DNA from: an uncultured Eubacterium sp. | GTDB taxonomy: Bacteria > Bacillota > Clostridia > Lachnospirales > Lachnospiraceae | Length of the DNA: 21,066 nt | Direction: 5' to 3' | Assembly: GCA_937915825.1 (NCBI GenBank) | Contig: CALGGT010000104.1 | Coordinates: forward strand, 1 to 21,066 | Shown here: positions 1 to 6,583 of the stretch, in pieces | How positions within the stretch are numbered: the stretch's first letter is position 1 | Layout of the letters: the number at the start of each line of letters is the position of its first letter | Notes under the pieces: model-generated | Told to the model about the DNA's origin: nothing | Database searches by the model: none | Seen by the model: only the letters and a program-made list of their open reading frames with translations | Made by a program: the position numbers and the translations under genes

Positions 1-338
1 GCATCCATTTATCCGGCGGGGAAAAACAAAGAATTTCCATTGCCAGGGCGATCCTTGCCGATCCGAAGATTTTGATCCTGGATGAGGCCACGGCCAGTGT
101 GGATACGGCAACCGAGCGGGCGATCCAACAATCCCTGGATGAGTTGACCAAAGGACGAACCACCTTGTCCATTGCCCATCGTCTGTCCACCTTAAAAAAT
201 GCCCATCGTCTGGTTGTGATCGACAACGGGAAATTGGTGGAAGAGGGAACCCAGGAAGAACTTTACGAGAAGCGCGGAATTTATTATGAGTTAAATGAGC
301 TGCAAACCAAAGCTTTGGCTTTGCAGGGATTGGAGTAA
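1..338 (+). CDS. ABC half-transporter, C-terminal part of ATPase domain (5' truncated by window)
   Basis: The gene enters from before the window; the reading frame is open from base 3 to a TAA at 336-338. About 112 C-terminal residues are visible. They contain the ABC signature LSGGEKQR (from about base 9), the Walker B stretch ILILDEATAS with an intact catalytic Glu, the D-loop and the H-loop (IAHRLSTL). This is the C-terminal half of an exporter-type nucleotide-binding domain. It closely resembles the same part of the ATPase encoded at 909-3086, so the two are probably the halves of a heterodimeric exporter; both have consensus catalytic residues. The stop lies 3 bp before the next ATG and the GGAG for that gene sits inside the last codons, so translation is likely coupled. 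The membrane part and substrate are not visible. Confidence 0.93.
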   Translation, partial: IHLSGGEKQRISIARAILADPKILILDEATASVDTATERAIQQSLDELTKGRTTLSIAHRLSTLKNAHRLVVIDNGKLVEEGTQEELYEKRGIYYELNELQTKALALQGLE

Positions 339-341
339 GCG

Positions 342-893
342 ATGAGTGCAAATCAAAATGAATTCACCTTGGAACAAATGGATGAAGAAGTATCCAAAAT
401 GACCCGATACCGTCTTTTGGATGAAAGCAGCGCGAAATTTGAAAAAACGGAGGGAGGCTTTATTTCCCTGACTCTTGGCAATGAATTCTATGAACGGGTT
501 CAATTGGTGCGCTTATTTCCCTTTACCGATCCGGATCATTATATTTCCATAAGAACCATGGAAGATAGTGCCAGGGAAATCGGTGTGGTGGAGGATATGA
601 ACCGGCTGAAGAAGACCACGAGGAACATGTTTTTGGAGCAATTGAACCTGACCTATTTTACACCGGTGATCCAAAAGATCTTAGGAGTGAAAGATGAGTA
701 TGGATATGCGTATTTTCATGTTATGACGGATCGGGGAGAGTGTCGGTTTGCCATTAATATGAGCGCCAATGCTGTGGTACGGTTATCGGATACCCGCTTG
801 TTGATCACGGATCTGGATGAGAATCGATTTGAAATTCCAGATGTGTTAGCCCTGAGTCAGAAGGAACAGAAGAAACTGGATTTATTCTTATAA
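342..893 (+). CDS. DUF1854 family protein
   Basis: A 183-residue soluble protein with no signal peptide or membrane segment. I recognise it as DUF1854 family from its overall pattern, including the central VRLFPFTDPDHYISIR segment and the late VRLSDTRLLITDLDENRFEI segment. The molecular function is unknown. Established knowledge: in some proteobacteria, members of this family sit beside ABC transporters linked by annotation to cyanophycin metabolism; nothing here shows cyanophycin genes. The gene is sandwiched between two ABC half-transporter genes, 3 bp after the first and directly followed by the second's ribosome binding site. That layout implies it acts with the transporter, perhaps as a cytoplasmic accessory or regulator (inference). 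Start: ATG at 342 with GGAG at 332-335. Confidence 0.85.
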   Translation: MSANQNEFTLEQMDEEVSKMTRYRLLDESSAKFEKTEGGFISLTLGNEFYERVQLVRLFPFTDPDHYISIRTMEDSAREIGVVEDMNRLKKTTRNMFLEQLNLTYFTPVIQKILGVKDEYGYAYFHVMTDRGECRFAINMSANAVVRLSDTRLLITDLDENRFEIPDVLALSQKEQKKLDLFL

Positions 894-895
894 TT

Positions 896-904
896 GGAGG
901 AGGA
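896..904 (+). promoter_or_regulatory. Ribosome binding site deciding the ATG at 909
   Basis: GGAGGAGGA lies just after the DUF1854 stop codon and 4-8 nt before ATG 909. An in-frame TTG at 894 overlaps this site and would have no binding site of its own, so the ATG is preferred. Confidence 0.75.
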
Positions 905-908
905 TTCA

Positions 909-3086
909 ATGGTTTTAAAATATGAATTGAAGAAGGACCTGGAACATCGGATCCTGCGTGAAACCAAGGATGAGAAGATTTCCTATGCCGTTCCCATTGA
1001 TGTAGGGGCGTCGGGGAATTTTGACGGGGATCGATTTCTGGTGGTGACAAGAAATTATGTTCTGGAAGTGGCAGGGGATGGGATTGTAAGGAAAATTCCC
1101 ATTGCCGATGTGGAGCAGGCGGTGGCGGAGCCCGGTGTAGGAGGCGGCATGCTTAGCTTAAAAGTCCACGGACAATATATAAGAATGGCGAATTATTCGG
1201 CCAAACATCGTTCCCGATATGCTTACGTGGCCCGTGGGATCAATATTTACCGTTCCGGACGATCGGAGGAAGTGGAGAGTCATGAGTATGAGCACTTTTG
1301 TCCGGAGTGCCATCGAGCGATCCCGGGAACCAGGGAGTGTCCCCACTGCTCGGGGAAAGGCGGATTCTGGAAGAATTTTTTACGCATGACAGCTCCGTAT
1401 AAGAAGAAGTTAGCGGGAATCATGGTATTAATGTTTCTGGCAGCGGTGGTAACTCTGTTAAATCCGGAAATCCAGAAACATCTGGTAGATGACGCGTTAA
1501 AGACCAATCACTTACAAGCTGCGTTTTGGTGCCTGGGCATGATGTTCTTTCTCAGTGCCAGCATTGTGGTCATTAACGTTTTAAAAACCTATTATTGTAC
1601 CGTGTTAGGGGCGGAAATGGCCAAGGACCTCAGACGCCAACTATTTGCCAAAGTCCAAATGTTATCCATCAGCTTTATTAACGATCGAAGGCCCGGGGAA
1701 TTGATGAACCGGATTGTTCGGGATACCGACCGGGTTCGGGAATTTATGCAGTTTACTTTTTGCAACATGTTTACGGTTTGTTTCATCTTTGTGTGCAACC
1801 TGATTTTTATGTTGTTATTGAATGTGAAGTTAGCCCTGCTTAGCTTCCTTCTTTTGCCGGCGGCCGCGTTCTTAACGGTTGCCTTCCGTAAGACCATGCA
1901 CCGTTTGTATCATCGTCAACGTAAGAAAGGGGACGATATTGCTTCGGCGCTGCAGGACGTGATCGCGGGCATGCGGGTGGTAAAAACTTATGGAACCGAG
2001 GCCAAAGAGAAGGAAAAATTCGACCATCAGGCCGAAATGTACCGGCAGTCCCAACGGAAAACCGAGGTGTTCTGGGCCGTGTTTTTCCCGGCGGTGCAAT
2101 TCCTGTTTGACGCCGGCGTGGTATTTGTGATTTTCTTTGGAGGAAAGGATGTGCTGCACGGCCAGATGACCACCGGTGAACTGCTGCAGTTTATTACCTA
2201 CGCCCGTTTGCTTTATACCTATCTCAACTGGATGACTTCCATGCCCCGGGCGTTTATGGATCTGGTTACCAGTTCGGAACGCATGAACGACATTCTGGAT
2301 CAGCAGCCGGATATTGTAGATGGGGAGGATGCGATCATCCACCGTGTAAAGGGAGCGATGGTATTTGACCATGCGTCCTTCGGCTATAAATCCTATCAAC
2401 CGGTTTTAGAGGATTTGAATTTGGAGATCAAGAAGGGGGAAATGATCGGCATCGTCGGGGCTTCCGGGGCCGGAAAGTCGACTCTTATTAACCTTGTTAT
2501 GCGTTTGTACGAGGTGGATGATGGGCGGATTTTGGTGGATAACCGGGATATAAAAAGAATTGAGACGGCGAGCTACCATTCCCAGATCGGCGTGGTGCTT
2601 CAGGAGACGTTCCTGTTCTCCGGTACGATTTTAAATAATATTAAATTTTCCAAGCCGGAGGCTACCATGGAAGAAGTGATCCGGGCGGCTAAGCTTGCCA
2701 ACGCTCATGAATTTATTTGCGAAACGCCGGATGGGTACAATACCTACGTAGGAGAAAAGGGCTTCACCCTTTCCGGCGGGGAACGTCAGAGGATCGCCAT
2801 TGCCCGCGCGATCCTAAGTGAACCGCGCTTGCTGATCCTGGATGAGGCGACGGCCAGTCTGGATACAGAAAGCGAATATATGATTCAAAAGGCGTTAGAC
2901 CGGCTAACGGAAGGACGAACTACATTCGCCATTGCCCATCGGCTTTCCACACTTCAGAATGCGGATCGATTGATCGTGATTGACAATCACCGCATTGCGG
3001 AAGTGGGAACCCATCGGGAATTGATCGAGAAGAAAGGCCTGTATTATCGTCTGGTAAAAGCCCAGTTGGAAATGCAGGCCGGTTAA
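909..3086 (+). CDS. ABC exporter half-transporter with N-terminal zinc-ribbon extension
   Basis: A 725-residue fused permease/ATPase. Residues 1-130 are a soluble, beta-rich region (FDGDRFLVVTRNYVLEV near 38-54) resembling a PH-like fold. A zinc ribbon follows: CPEC at 131-134 and CPHC at 144-147. Residues about 165-430 form the six-helix exporter membrane domain, then comes the ATPase: Walker A GASGAGKS near 517, Q-loop LQETFLFS near 563, signature LSGGERQR near 620, Walker B LLILDEATAS near 640 and H-loop IAHRLST. An ordinary half-transporter is about 570-600 residues, so the extension is the unusual part. It forms a unit with the upstream ABC half and the DUF1854 gene. The substrate is unknown. 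Start chosen at ATG 909 because of the GGAGGAGGA just upstream. Confidence 0.93.
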   Translation: MVLKYELKKDLEHRILRETKDEKISYAVPIDVGASGNFDGDRFLVVTRNYVLEVAGDGIVRKIPIADVEQAVAEPGVGGGMLSLKVHGQYIRMANYSAKHRSRYAYVARGINIYRSGRSEEVESHEYEHFCPECHRAIPGTRECPHCSGKGGFWKNFLRMTAPYKKKLAGIMVLMFLAAVVTLLNPEIQKHLVDDALKTNHLQAAFWCLGMMFFLSASIVVINVLKTYYCTVLGAEMAKDLRRQLFAKVQMLSISFINDRRPGELMNRIVRDTDRVREFMQFTFCNMFTVCFIFVCNLIFMLLLNVKLALLSFLLLPAAAFLTVAFRKTMHRLYHRQRKKGDDIASALQDVIAGMRVVKTYGTEAKEKEKFDHQAEMYRQSQRKTEVFWAVFFPAVQFLFDAGVVFVIFFGGKDVLHGQMTTGELLQFITYARLLYTYLNWMTSMPRAFMDLVTSSERMNDILDQQPDIVDGEDAIIHRVKGAMVFDHASFGYKSYQPVLEDLNLEIKKGEMIGIVGASGAGKSTLINLVMRLYEVDDGRILVDNRDIKRIETASYHSQIGVVLQETFLFSGTILNNIKFSKPEATMEEVIRAAKLANAHEFICETPDGYNTYVGEKGFTLSGGERQRIAIARAILSEPRLLILDEATASLDTESEYMIQKALDRLTEGRTTFAIAHRLSTLQNADRLIVIDNHRIAEVGTHRELIEKKGLYYRLVKAQLEMQAG

Positions 3087-3112
3087 GAACGGTTAAAAAG
3101 AACGTTACAATT

Positions 3113-3658
3113 TTAAAGTAAATTTTTTACAAATTCTACAACTTTTTGCATGTCGACGGTAGGCTCAAAACGGGCCACAACGGCACCTTCCCGGTCTACC
3201 ACAAATTTTGTGAAATTCCATTTAATGTCCGGGTTTTCCTTGTAATTTTTATCATTCTTTTTGGACATGGCGCTCATGGCCAGAGCGGCCGGACCTTTTC
3301 CGAAGCCTTCAAATCCTTTTTGGGATTTCAAATACTCGAAAAGAGGAAGGGCGTTGGGACCGTTTACATCGGATTTTTTCATCTGTGGAAATTGAGTATT
3401 GTATTTTAATGTACAAAATTCCCGGATCTCATCGTCGGTTCCCGGCGTTTGTCCGGCAAATTGATTGCAGGGAACGTCGATGATCTCCAACCCTTTTTCG
3501 TGACATTCTTCATACAGATCTTCCAAAGGTTTGTAGTGAGGGGTGAAACCACAACCGGTAGCGGTATTCACGATCACCATGACCTTTCCTTTGAACTGGG
3601 AAAGAGAGAGATCGGTACCGTCCGGCATCGGAACCTGATAATCATAAATGCTGCTCAT
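3113..3658 (-). CDS. Glutathione peroxidase family protein (Cys type, probably thioredoxin-dependent)
   Basis: A 181-residue cytoplasmic thiol peroxidase that reduces hydroperoxides. The catalytic site is visible: Cys36 in NTATGCGFTP, Gln70 in CNQFAGQTPG, and Trp147-Asn148 in KWNFTKF. The enzyme uses cysteine, not selenocysteine. Cys82 lies 46 residues after Cys36, the spacing of the resolving cysteine in thioredoxin-dependent family members, so thioredoxin is the likelier reductant (inference). Two ATGs compete. The first (3667) abuts AGAAAGG with no spacer, whereas the second (3658) has AAAGG at normal distance and begins MSSIYDY, matching the family; I use the second. It is divergent from the Zur-like operon and ends 26 bp from the convergent ABC gene. 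Confidence 0.94.
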   Translation of the reverse strand: MSSIYDYQVPMPDGTDLSLSQFKGKVMVIVNTATGCGFTPHYKPLEDLYEECHEKGLEIIDVPCNQFAGQTPGTDDEIREFCTLKYNTQFPQMKKSDVNGPNALPLFEYLKSQKGFEGFGKGPAALAMSAMSKKNDKNYKENPDIKWNFTKFVVDREGAVVARFEPTVDMQKVVEFVKNLL

Positions 3659-3729
3659 AACAATCATCCTTTCTGTAAAAATATTCGGTTTGTAAAAACA
3701 TTAAGTTATACTATTTTTAACACAATGAG

Positions 3730-3767
3730 GGGGGATTGTCAAGGAAGGAAAGACTTGACAATCCCCC
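3730..3767. repeat. Perfect 14-bp inverted repeat in divergent promoter region
   Basis: GGGGGATTGTCAAG at 3730-3743 and its exact complement CTTGACAATCCCCC at 3754-3767 are separated by 10 nt. The right arm contains the TTGACA -35 box of the Zur operon (3755-3760). The left arm places an identical TTGACA on the minus strand (3742-3737), facing the peroxidase gene. No T-run follows on either strand, so it does not look like an intrinsic terminator. A symmetric operator or duplicated -35 region is more likely. Confidence 0.75.
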
Positions 3768-3783
3768 TAAAAAATTCTATAAT
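3755..3783 (+). promoter_or_regulatory. Sigma-A type promoter of the zur-znuCB-like operon
   Basis: TTGACA at 3755-3760, a 17-nt spacer and TATAAT at 3778-3783: a perfect consensus match. Transcription would start near 3790, inside the Fur-box-like palindrome. Confidence 0.88.
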
Positions 3784-3784
3784 A

Positions 3785-3805
3785 ATTTGAAAATGGTTTT
3801 CAAAT
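3785..3805. promoter_or_regulatory. Fur/Zur-box-like operator
   Basis: ATTTGAAAA (3785-3793) and TTTTCAAAT (3797-3805) form a perfect 9-3-9 inverted repeat, placed just after the -10 box over the expected start site. Size, AT-rich symmetry and position fit a Fur-family operator. A repressor bound here would block the promoter, so autoregulation by the next gene is likely (inference). Confidence 0.72.
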
Positions 3806-3819
3806 TAAGGAGTGTGACG

Positions 3820-4275
3820 ATGAAGAAGGCTCAATATCAAACCAAACAGCGGAAAGAAATGCTGGATTTTCTGAAAGACCGATCCGGGGAACATTTTACA
3901 GCCCAGGAGGTTTGCCGGTATTTTAAAGAACAGGGGATTCCAATCGGAACGACAACGGTTTATCGCCATTTGGAGGCGCTACGTAAGGAAGGCCGTATCA
4001 AGAAATATGTGATCGATGAGGGGAGTTGTGCCTGTTTTGAGTACTTAGGTGAGAACGGGGAGGGAGATCCCGCGGTTTGTTACCATATGAAATGTGAAGA
4101 ATGCGGTTCCCTGATCCATTTGGAATGCGATGCCATTACGGAACTGGAAGACCATATCTGGAAGGATCACCGCTTCCGGGTAGATCCTGGCAGAACGGTA
4201 TTTTACGGTCTTTGCGAGGAATGTGAAAAGAAGGGGTACGAGGAATTGGCCCAAGAAAGAAAATTGGAACGATAA
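3820..4275 (+). CDS. zur: Fur family metal-responsive repressor (probably zinc, Zur-like)
   Basis: A 151-residue DNA-binding repressor. The N-terminal winged helix includes the recognition segment PIGTTTVYRHLEAL (about 41-54). The C-terminal dimerisation domain carries the paired structural zinc motifs CEEC at 92-95 and CEEC at 132-135, and further possible ligands (Cys70, Cys72, His89, His100, Cys103, His112). Zinc specificity is inferred from the two downstream zinc-type ABC genes; Fur, PerR or a manganese regulator cannot be excluded from sequence. An upstream in-frame ATG at 3736 lies before the promoter and was rejected; ATG 3820 has AAGGAG at 3808-3813. The znuC-like gene starts 12 bp after the stop. 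Confidence 0.88.
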   Translation: MKKAQYQTKQRKEMLDFLKDRSGEHFTAQEVCRYFKEQGIPIGTTTVYRHLEALRKEGRIKKYVIDEGSCACFEYLGENGEGDPAVCYHMKCEECGSLIHLECDAITELEDHIWKDHRFRVDPGRTVFYGLCEECEKKGYEELAQERKLER

Positions 4276-4287
4276 AGGATTTTATGT

Positions 4288-4995
4288 ATGAAAGAATTGA
4301 TCTGTAAGGACCTGACCCTGGGATATGAGAACCAGGCGATCTTATCAAATTTGAATTTCGAGATTCATCAGGGGGATTACCTGTGTATCGTGGGAGAAAA
4401 CGGTGCCGGAAAAACCACGTTGATGAAGACCATGCTTCGTCTGCAAAAGCCGATGGGAGGCGAAGTGATCTTTGGGGAGGGACTTTCTTCCACGGAAATC
4501 GGATATCTACCTCAGCAAACGGTGGTGCAAAAGGATTTTCCCGCTTCGGTCTATGAAGTGGTTCTGTCCGGATGTCAGGCCCGATTGGGATTTCGTCCCT
4601 TCTATTCCAAGGATGACAAACGGCTGGCATTGAAAAATATGAAACGTCTGGATATTCTGGATCTTCGGAAAAAATGTTATCGGGATTTATCCGGCGGACA
4701 GCAGCAACGTGTGCTTTTAGCCAGGGGATTATGCGCCACCAAACGAATTCTTTTGTTAGATGAGCCGGTATCCGGTCTGGATCCTAAGGTTACGACGGAA
4801 TTATATGAATTGATTCAAACGTTAAATCGGGAAGGGATTACCATTGTTATGATCTCCCATGATATACATGCGGCTCTTACCTACGCGGATCATGTGCTGC
4901 ATCTAGGGGATTCGATTTTCTTTGGAACTACTGAGGAATATAAGAAATCCGCCATGGGTCAGGGTTATGTGAAAGGAGAGGAAACGAATGTTTGA
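4288..4995 (+). CDS. znuC: Zinc/manganese-type ABC transporter ATPase (ZnuC/AdcC-like)
   Basis: A 235-residue ATP-binding subunit that powers metal import at the inner face of the membrane. Visible motifs: Walker A GENGAGKT at 36-43, signature LSGGQQQR near 136, Walker B LLLLDEP near 155-161 and H-loop ISHD near 189. The pattern, including GYLPQQ at the Q-loop, matches the metal-ion family with ZnuC, AdcC and MntB-type ATPases. It overlaps the permease gene by 8 bp, so the two are co-translated. Metal identity is inferred from the adjacent Fur-family repressor; manganese is the main alternative. Confidence 0.9.
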   Translation: MKELICKDLTLGYENQAILSNLNFEIHQGDYLCIVGENGAGKTTLMKTMLRLQKPMGGEVIFGEGLSSTEIGYLPQQTVVQKDFPASVYEVVLSGCQARLGFRPFYSKDDKRLALKNMKRLDILDLRKKCYRDLSGGQQQRVLLARGLCATKRILLLDEPVSGLDPKVTTELYELIQTLNREGITIVMISHDIHAALTYADHVLHLGDSIFFGTTEEYKKSAMGQGYVKGEETNV

Positions 4996-5827
4996 TAAGC
5001 TTATGATGTACTTATCGTACAGTCCGGTGCGCTACGCGTTGATCGTAGGTGTGCTGATCGCCCTGTGTTCTTCTTTGCTGGGAGTAACCCTGGTGTTAAA
5101 GAGATTCTCCTACATTGGAGACGGACTTTCCCATGTGGCCTTTGGGGGCATCGCCATAGCGGCGGTGATCGGATTGGTCGATGATATGTTCCTGGTATTA
5201 CCCTTTACCATTGTATGCGCCATCCTTCTTCTATGGAGTGGTCAAAATGCTAAGATCAAGGGAGATGCGGCGATTGCCATGATTTCCGTGGGAGCCCTGG
5301 CACTGGGGTATTTGCTTATGAATCTTTTCTCCACTTCCACCAACTTAAGCGGAGATGTGTGTTCCACCCTGTTTGGGGCCACGGCCATTATTACCCTCCG
5401 TCAATCGGAGGTGATCTTATGTGTAGCGTTATCGGTGGTGGTTGTAGTATTTTTCGTATTGTTCTATAATCGGATTTTTTCCGTTACCTTTGATGAGAAT
5501 TTTGCCAGGGCTGTAGGAAGTCCGGTGAATTTCTTTAACTTGCTGATTGCCGTTATTATTGCGGTGATCATTGTTCTGGCTATGAATCTGGTAGGGTCTC
5601 TTCTGGTATCGGCGCTGATTATTTTTCCGGCTTTATCGGCCATGCGCGTCTTTCAAAGTTTTCGATCCGTGACGGTGTGCGCGGCGCTCCTATCGGTAGG
5701 TTGTACCGCCTTTGGAATGATACTTTCCATCTTTGCGGGAACTCCGGTGGGTGCCACCATTGTGACCATTGATATTGTGGCCTTTGGGATTTTTTACGGA
5801 ATCGGCAAGGCTTTAGGTCGCGGATAA
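4988..5827 (+). CDS. znuB: Zinc/manganese-type ABC transporter permease (ZnuB/AdcB-like)
   Basis: A 279-residue polytopic membrane protein of the ABC-3 family, with about eight hydrophobic segments spread over its length. The segment FSYIGDGLSHVAFGGIAI (about 42-59) is the family's conserved region. It would form the metal channel with the ATPase encoded just upstream. GAAAGGAGAGG precedes its ATG inside the end of the ATPase gene. No extracellular metal-binding protein (ZnuA) follows; the next gene is on the other strand and overlaps the 3' end by 15 bp. The binding protein must be encoded elsewhere if the system is complete. Confidence 0.9.
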   Translation: MFDKLMMYLSYSPVRYALIVGVLIALCSSLLGVTLVLKRFSYIGDGLSHVAFGGIAIAAVIGLVDDMFLVLPFTIVCAILLLWSGQNAKIKGDAAIAMISVGALALGYLLMNLFSTSTNLSGDVCSTLFGATAIITLRQSEVILCVALSVVVVVFFVLFYNRIFSVTFDENFARAVGSPVNFFNLLIAVIIAVIIVLAMNLVGSLLVSALIIFPALSAMRVFQSFRSVTVCAALLSVGCTAFGMILSIFAGTPVGATIVTIDIVAFGIFYGIGKALGRG

Positions 5828-6478
5828 GAAATGGTCAAAGGTTTTTTCTTCCCCTCTCCAAAGAGCGGTAAAATGCTGTCTGGTTCCATAGAAGAAAAGC
5901 CCTTCCGTAAATTTACACCAGGAATCGTCGTGTTCCAATGAGGTTTTTAGCCCGAACAGAGCGCTGGCTAAAATGACAATATGAGAGTCATGGGAACAAA
6001 TGAGATTTAAAGCGCCCAACGTTTGGGGCGTCTGAAAGAGTGCGTCTAAAATCGGCTTTGCCTCCTGCTCCAGGGTGACACCGCCGGTTTTTTTTGTGTC
6101 TCCTCGTTGGAGAGAATAAAAATATTCATACCAGGTGGTGCCCAATAGAGTGGCGTGATCGTACCCTTTCATGGCGACAAAAGCTTCGTTGGTATGGATG
6201 TCCGGATGTTTCATACCGGCCCCTCTGGCAATCTCTTCAATGGTTTGCTTACATCGGCCGATGGGGCTGGAAGAGAAGTGCCCCAGGGGAAGATCCAGGG
6301 AAGCGCCGATCTGGTTGGCTAAGGCGATCCCTTCCGGCGTCAGCATAATGGGATCGTAGTTTCCGTCGACGGGGTTGTCGAAACGAATGGAGTGACGAAA
6401 ATACAGGATCAGATTCTGATCCGAAGGGAGTTTCTTCGCATCCTGGTTCATATAGGGACAAATGGATTGATAATTCAT
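5813..6478 (-). CDS. Histidine phosphatase superfamily protein
   Basis: A 221-residue cytoplasmic protein without a signal peptide. The first catalytic motif is YFRHSIR (Arg28, His29), with Ser in place of the usual Gly of RHG. Arg75 follows in SSPIGRCKQT, and the second His is His163 in CSHDSHI. The RHxxR plus His-Asp combination recalls the acid phosphatase branch, while the small size fits the phosphoglycerate-mutase-like branch. The substrate cannot be predicted. ATG 6478 has ACGAGG five nt upstream. Its 3' end overlaps the convergent znuB-like gene by 15 bp. Confidence 0.85.
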   Translation of the reverse strand: MNYQSICPYMNQDAKKLPSDQNLILYFRHSIRFDNPVDGNYDPIMLTPEGIALANQIGASLDLPLGHFSSSPIGRCKQTIEEIARGAGMKHPDIHTNEAFVAMKGYDHATLLGTTWYEYFYSLQRGDTKKTGGVTLEQEAKPILDALFQTPQTLGALNLICSHDSHIVILASALFGLKTSLEHDDSWCKFTEGLFFYGTRQHFTALWRGEEKTFDHFLSAT

Positions 6479-6514
6479 AAGGACCTCGTTCTTTCTTCTT
6501 AATTGTTCAAAAAT

Positions 6515-6543
6515 TTTATCGTTTTTATTATTTTATCGTTCAA
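6515..6543 (-). promoter_or_regulatory. Candidate promoter for the histidine phosphatase gene
   Basis: On the minus strand, TTGAAC (6543-6538), a 17-nt spacer and GATAAA (6520-6515), each a 4/6 match to consensus, in very AT-rich DNA. It directly follows the terminator of the NlpC/P60 gene, which would isolate the two units. Confidence 0.35.
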
Positions 6544-6575
6544 AAAAGGGCTGATGCATCGTTGCATCAGCCCTT
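6542..6575 (-). terminator. Intrinsic terminator of the NlpC/P60 gene
   Basis: A 13-bp perfect stem (6546-6558 with 6563-6575) and a 4-nt loop, followed on the minus strand by a run of six T. It lies 8 bp after the stop of the hydrolase gene. Confidence 0.9.
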
Positions 6576-6583
6576 GGTTTGTC

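Noticed and set aside
1872..2399. A 175-codon minus-strand frame inside the ABC transporter
   Set aside because: It lies wholly within a well-supported coding gene, has no recognisable domain and is a shadow frame.
3087..3112. A possible bidirectional terminator between the ABC and peroxidase genes
   Set aside because: Only a short bulged AT-rich stem can be drawn and no proper T-run follows.
3730..3767. The 14-bp inverted repeat as an intrinsic terminator
   Set aside because: It lies upstream of both divergent genes and lacks a T-run on either strand.
3736..3819. An upstream in-frame start that would extend the Fur-family protein by 28 residues
   Set aside because: It lies upstream of the promoter -35 and -10 boxes; ATG 3820 has the proper ribosome binding site and family length.
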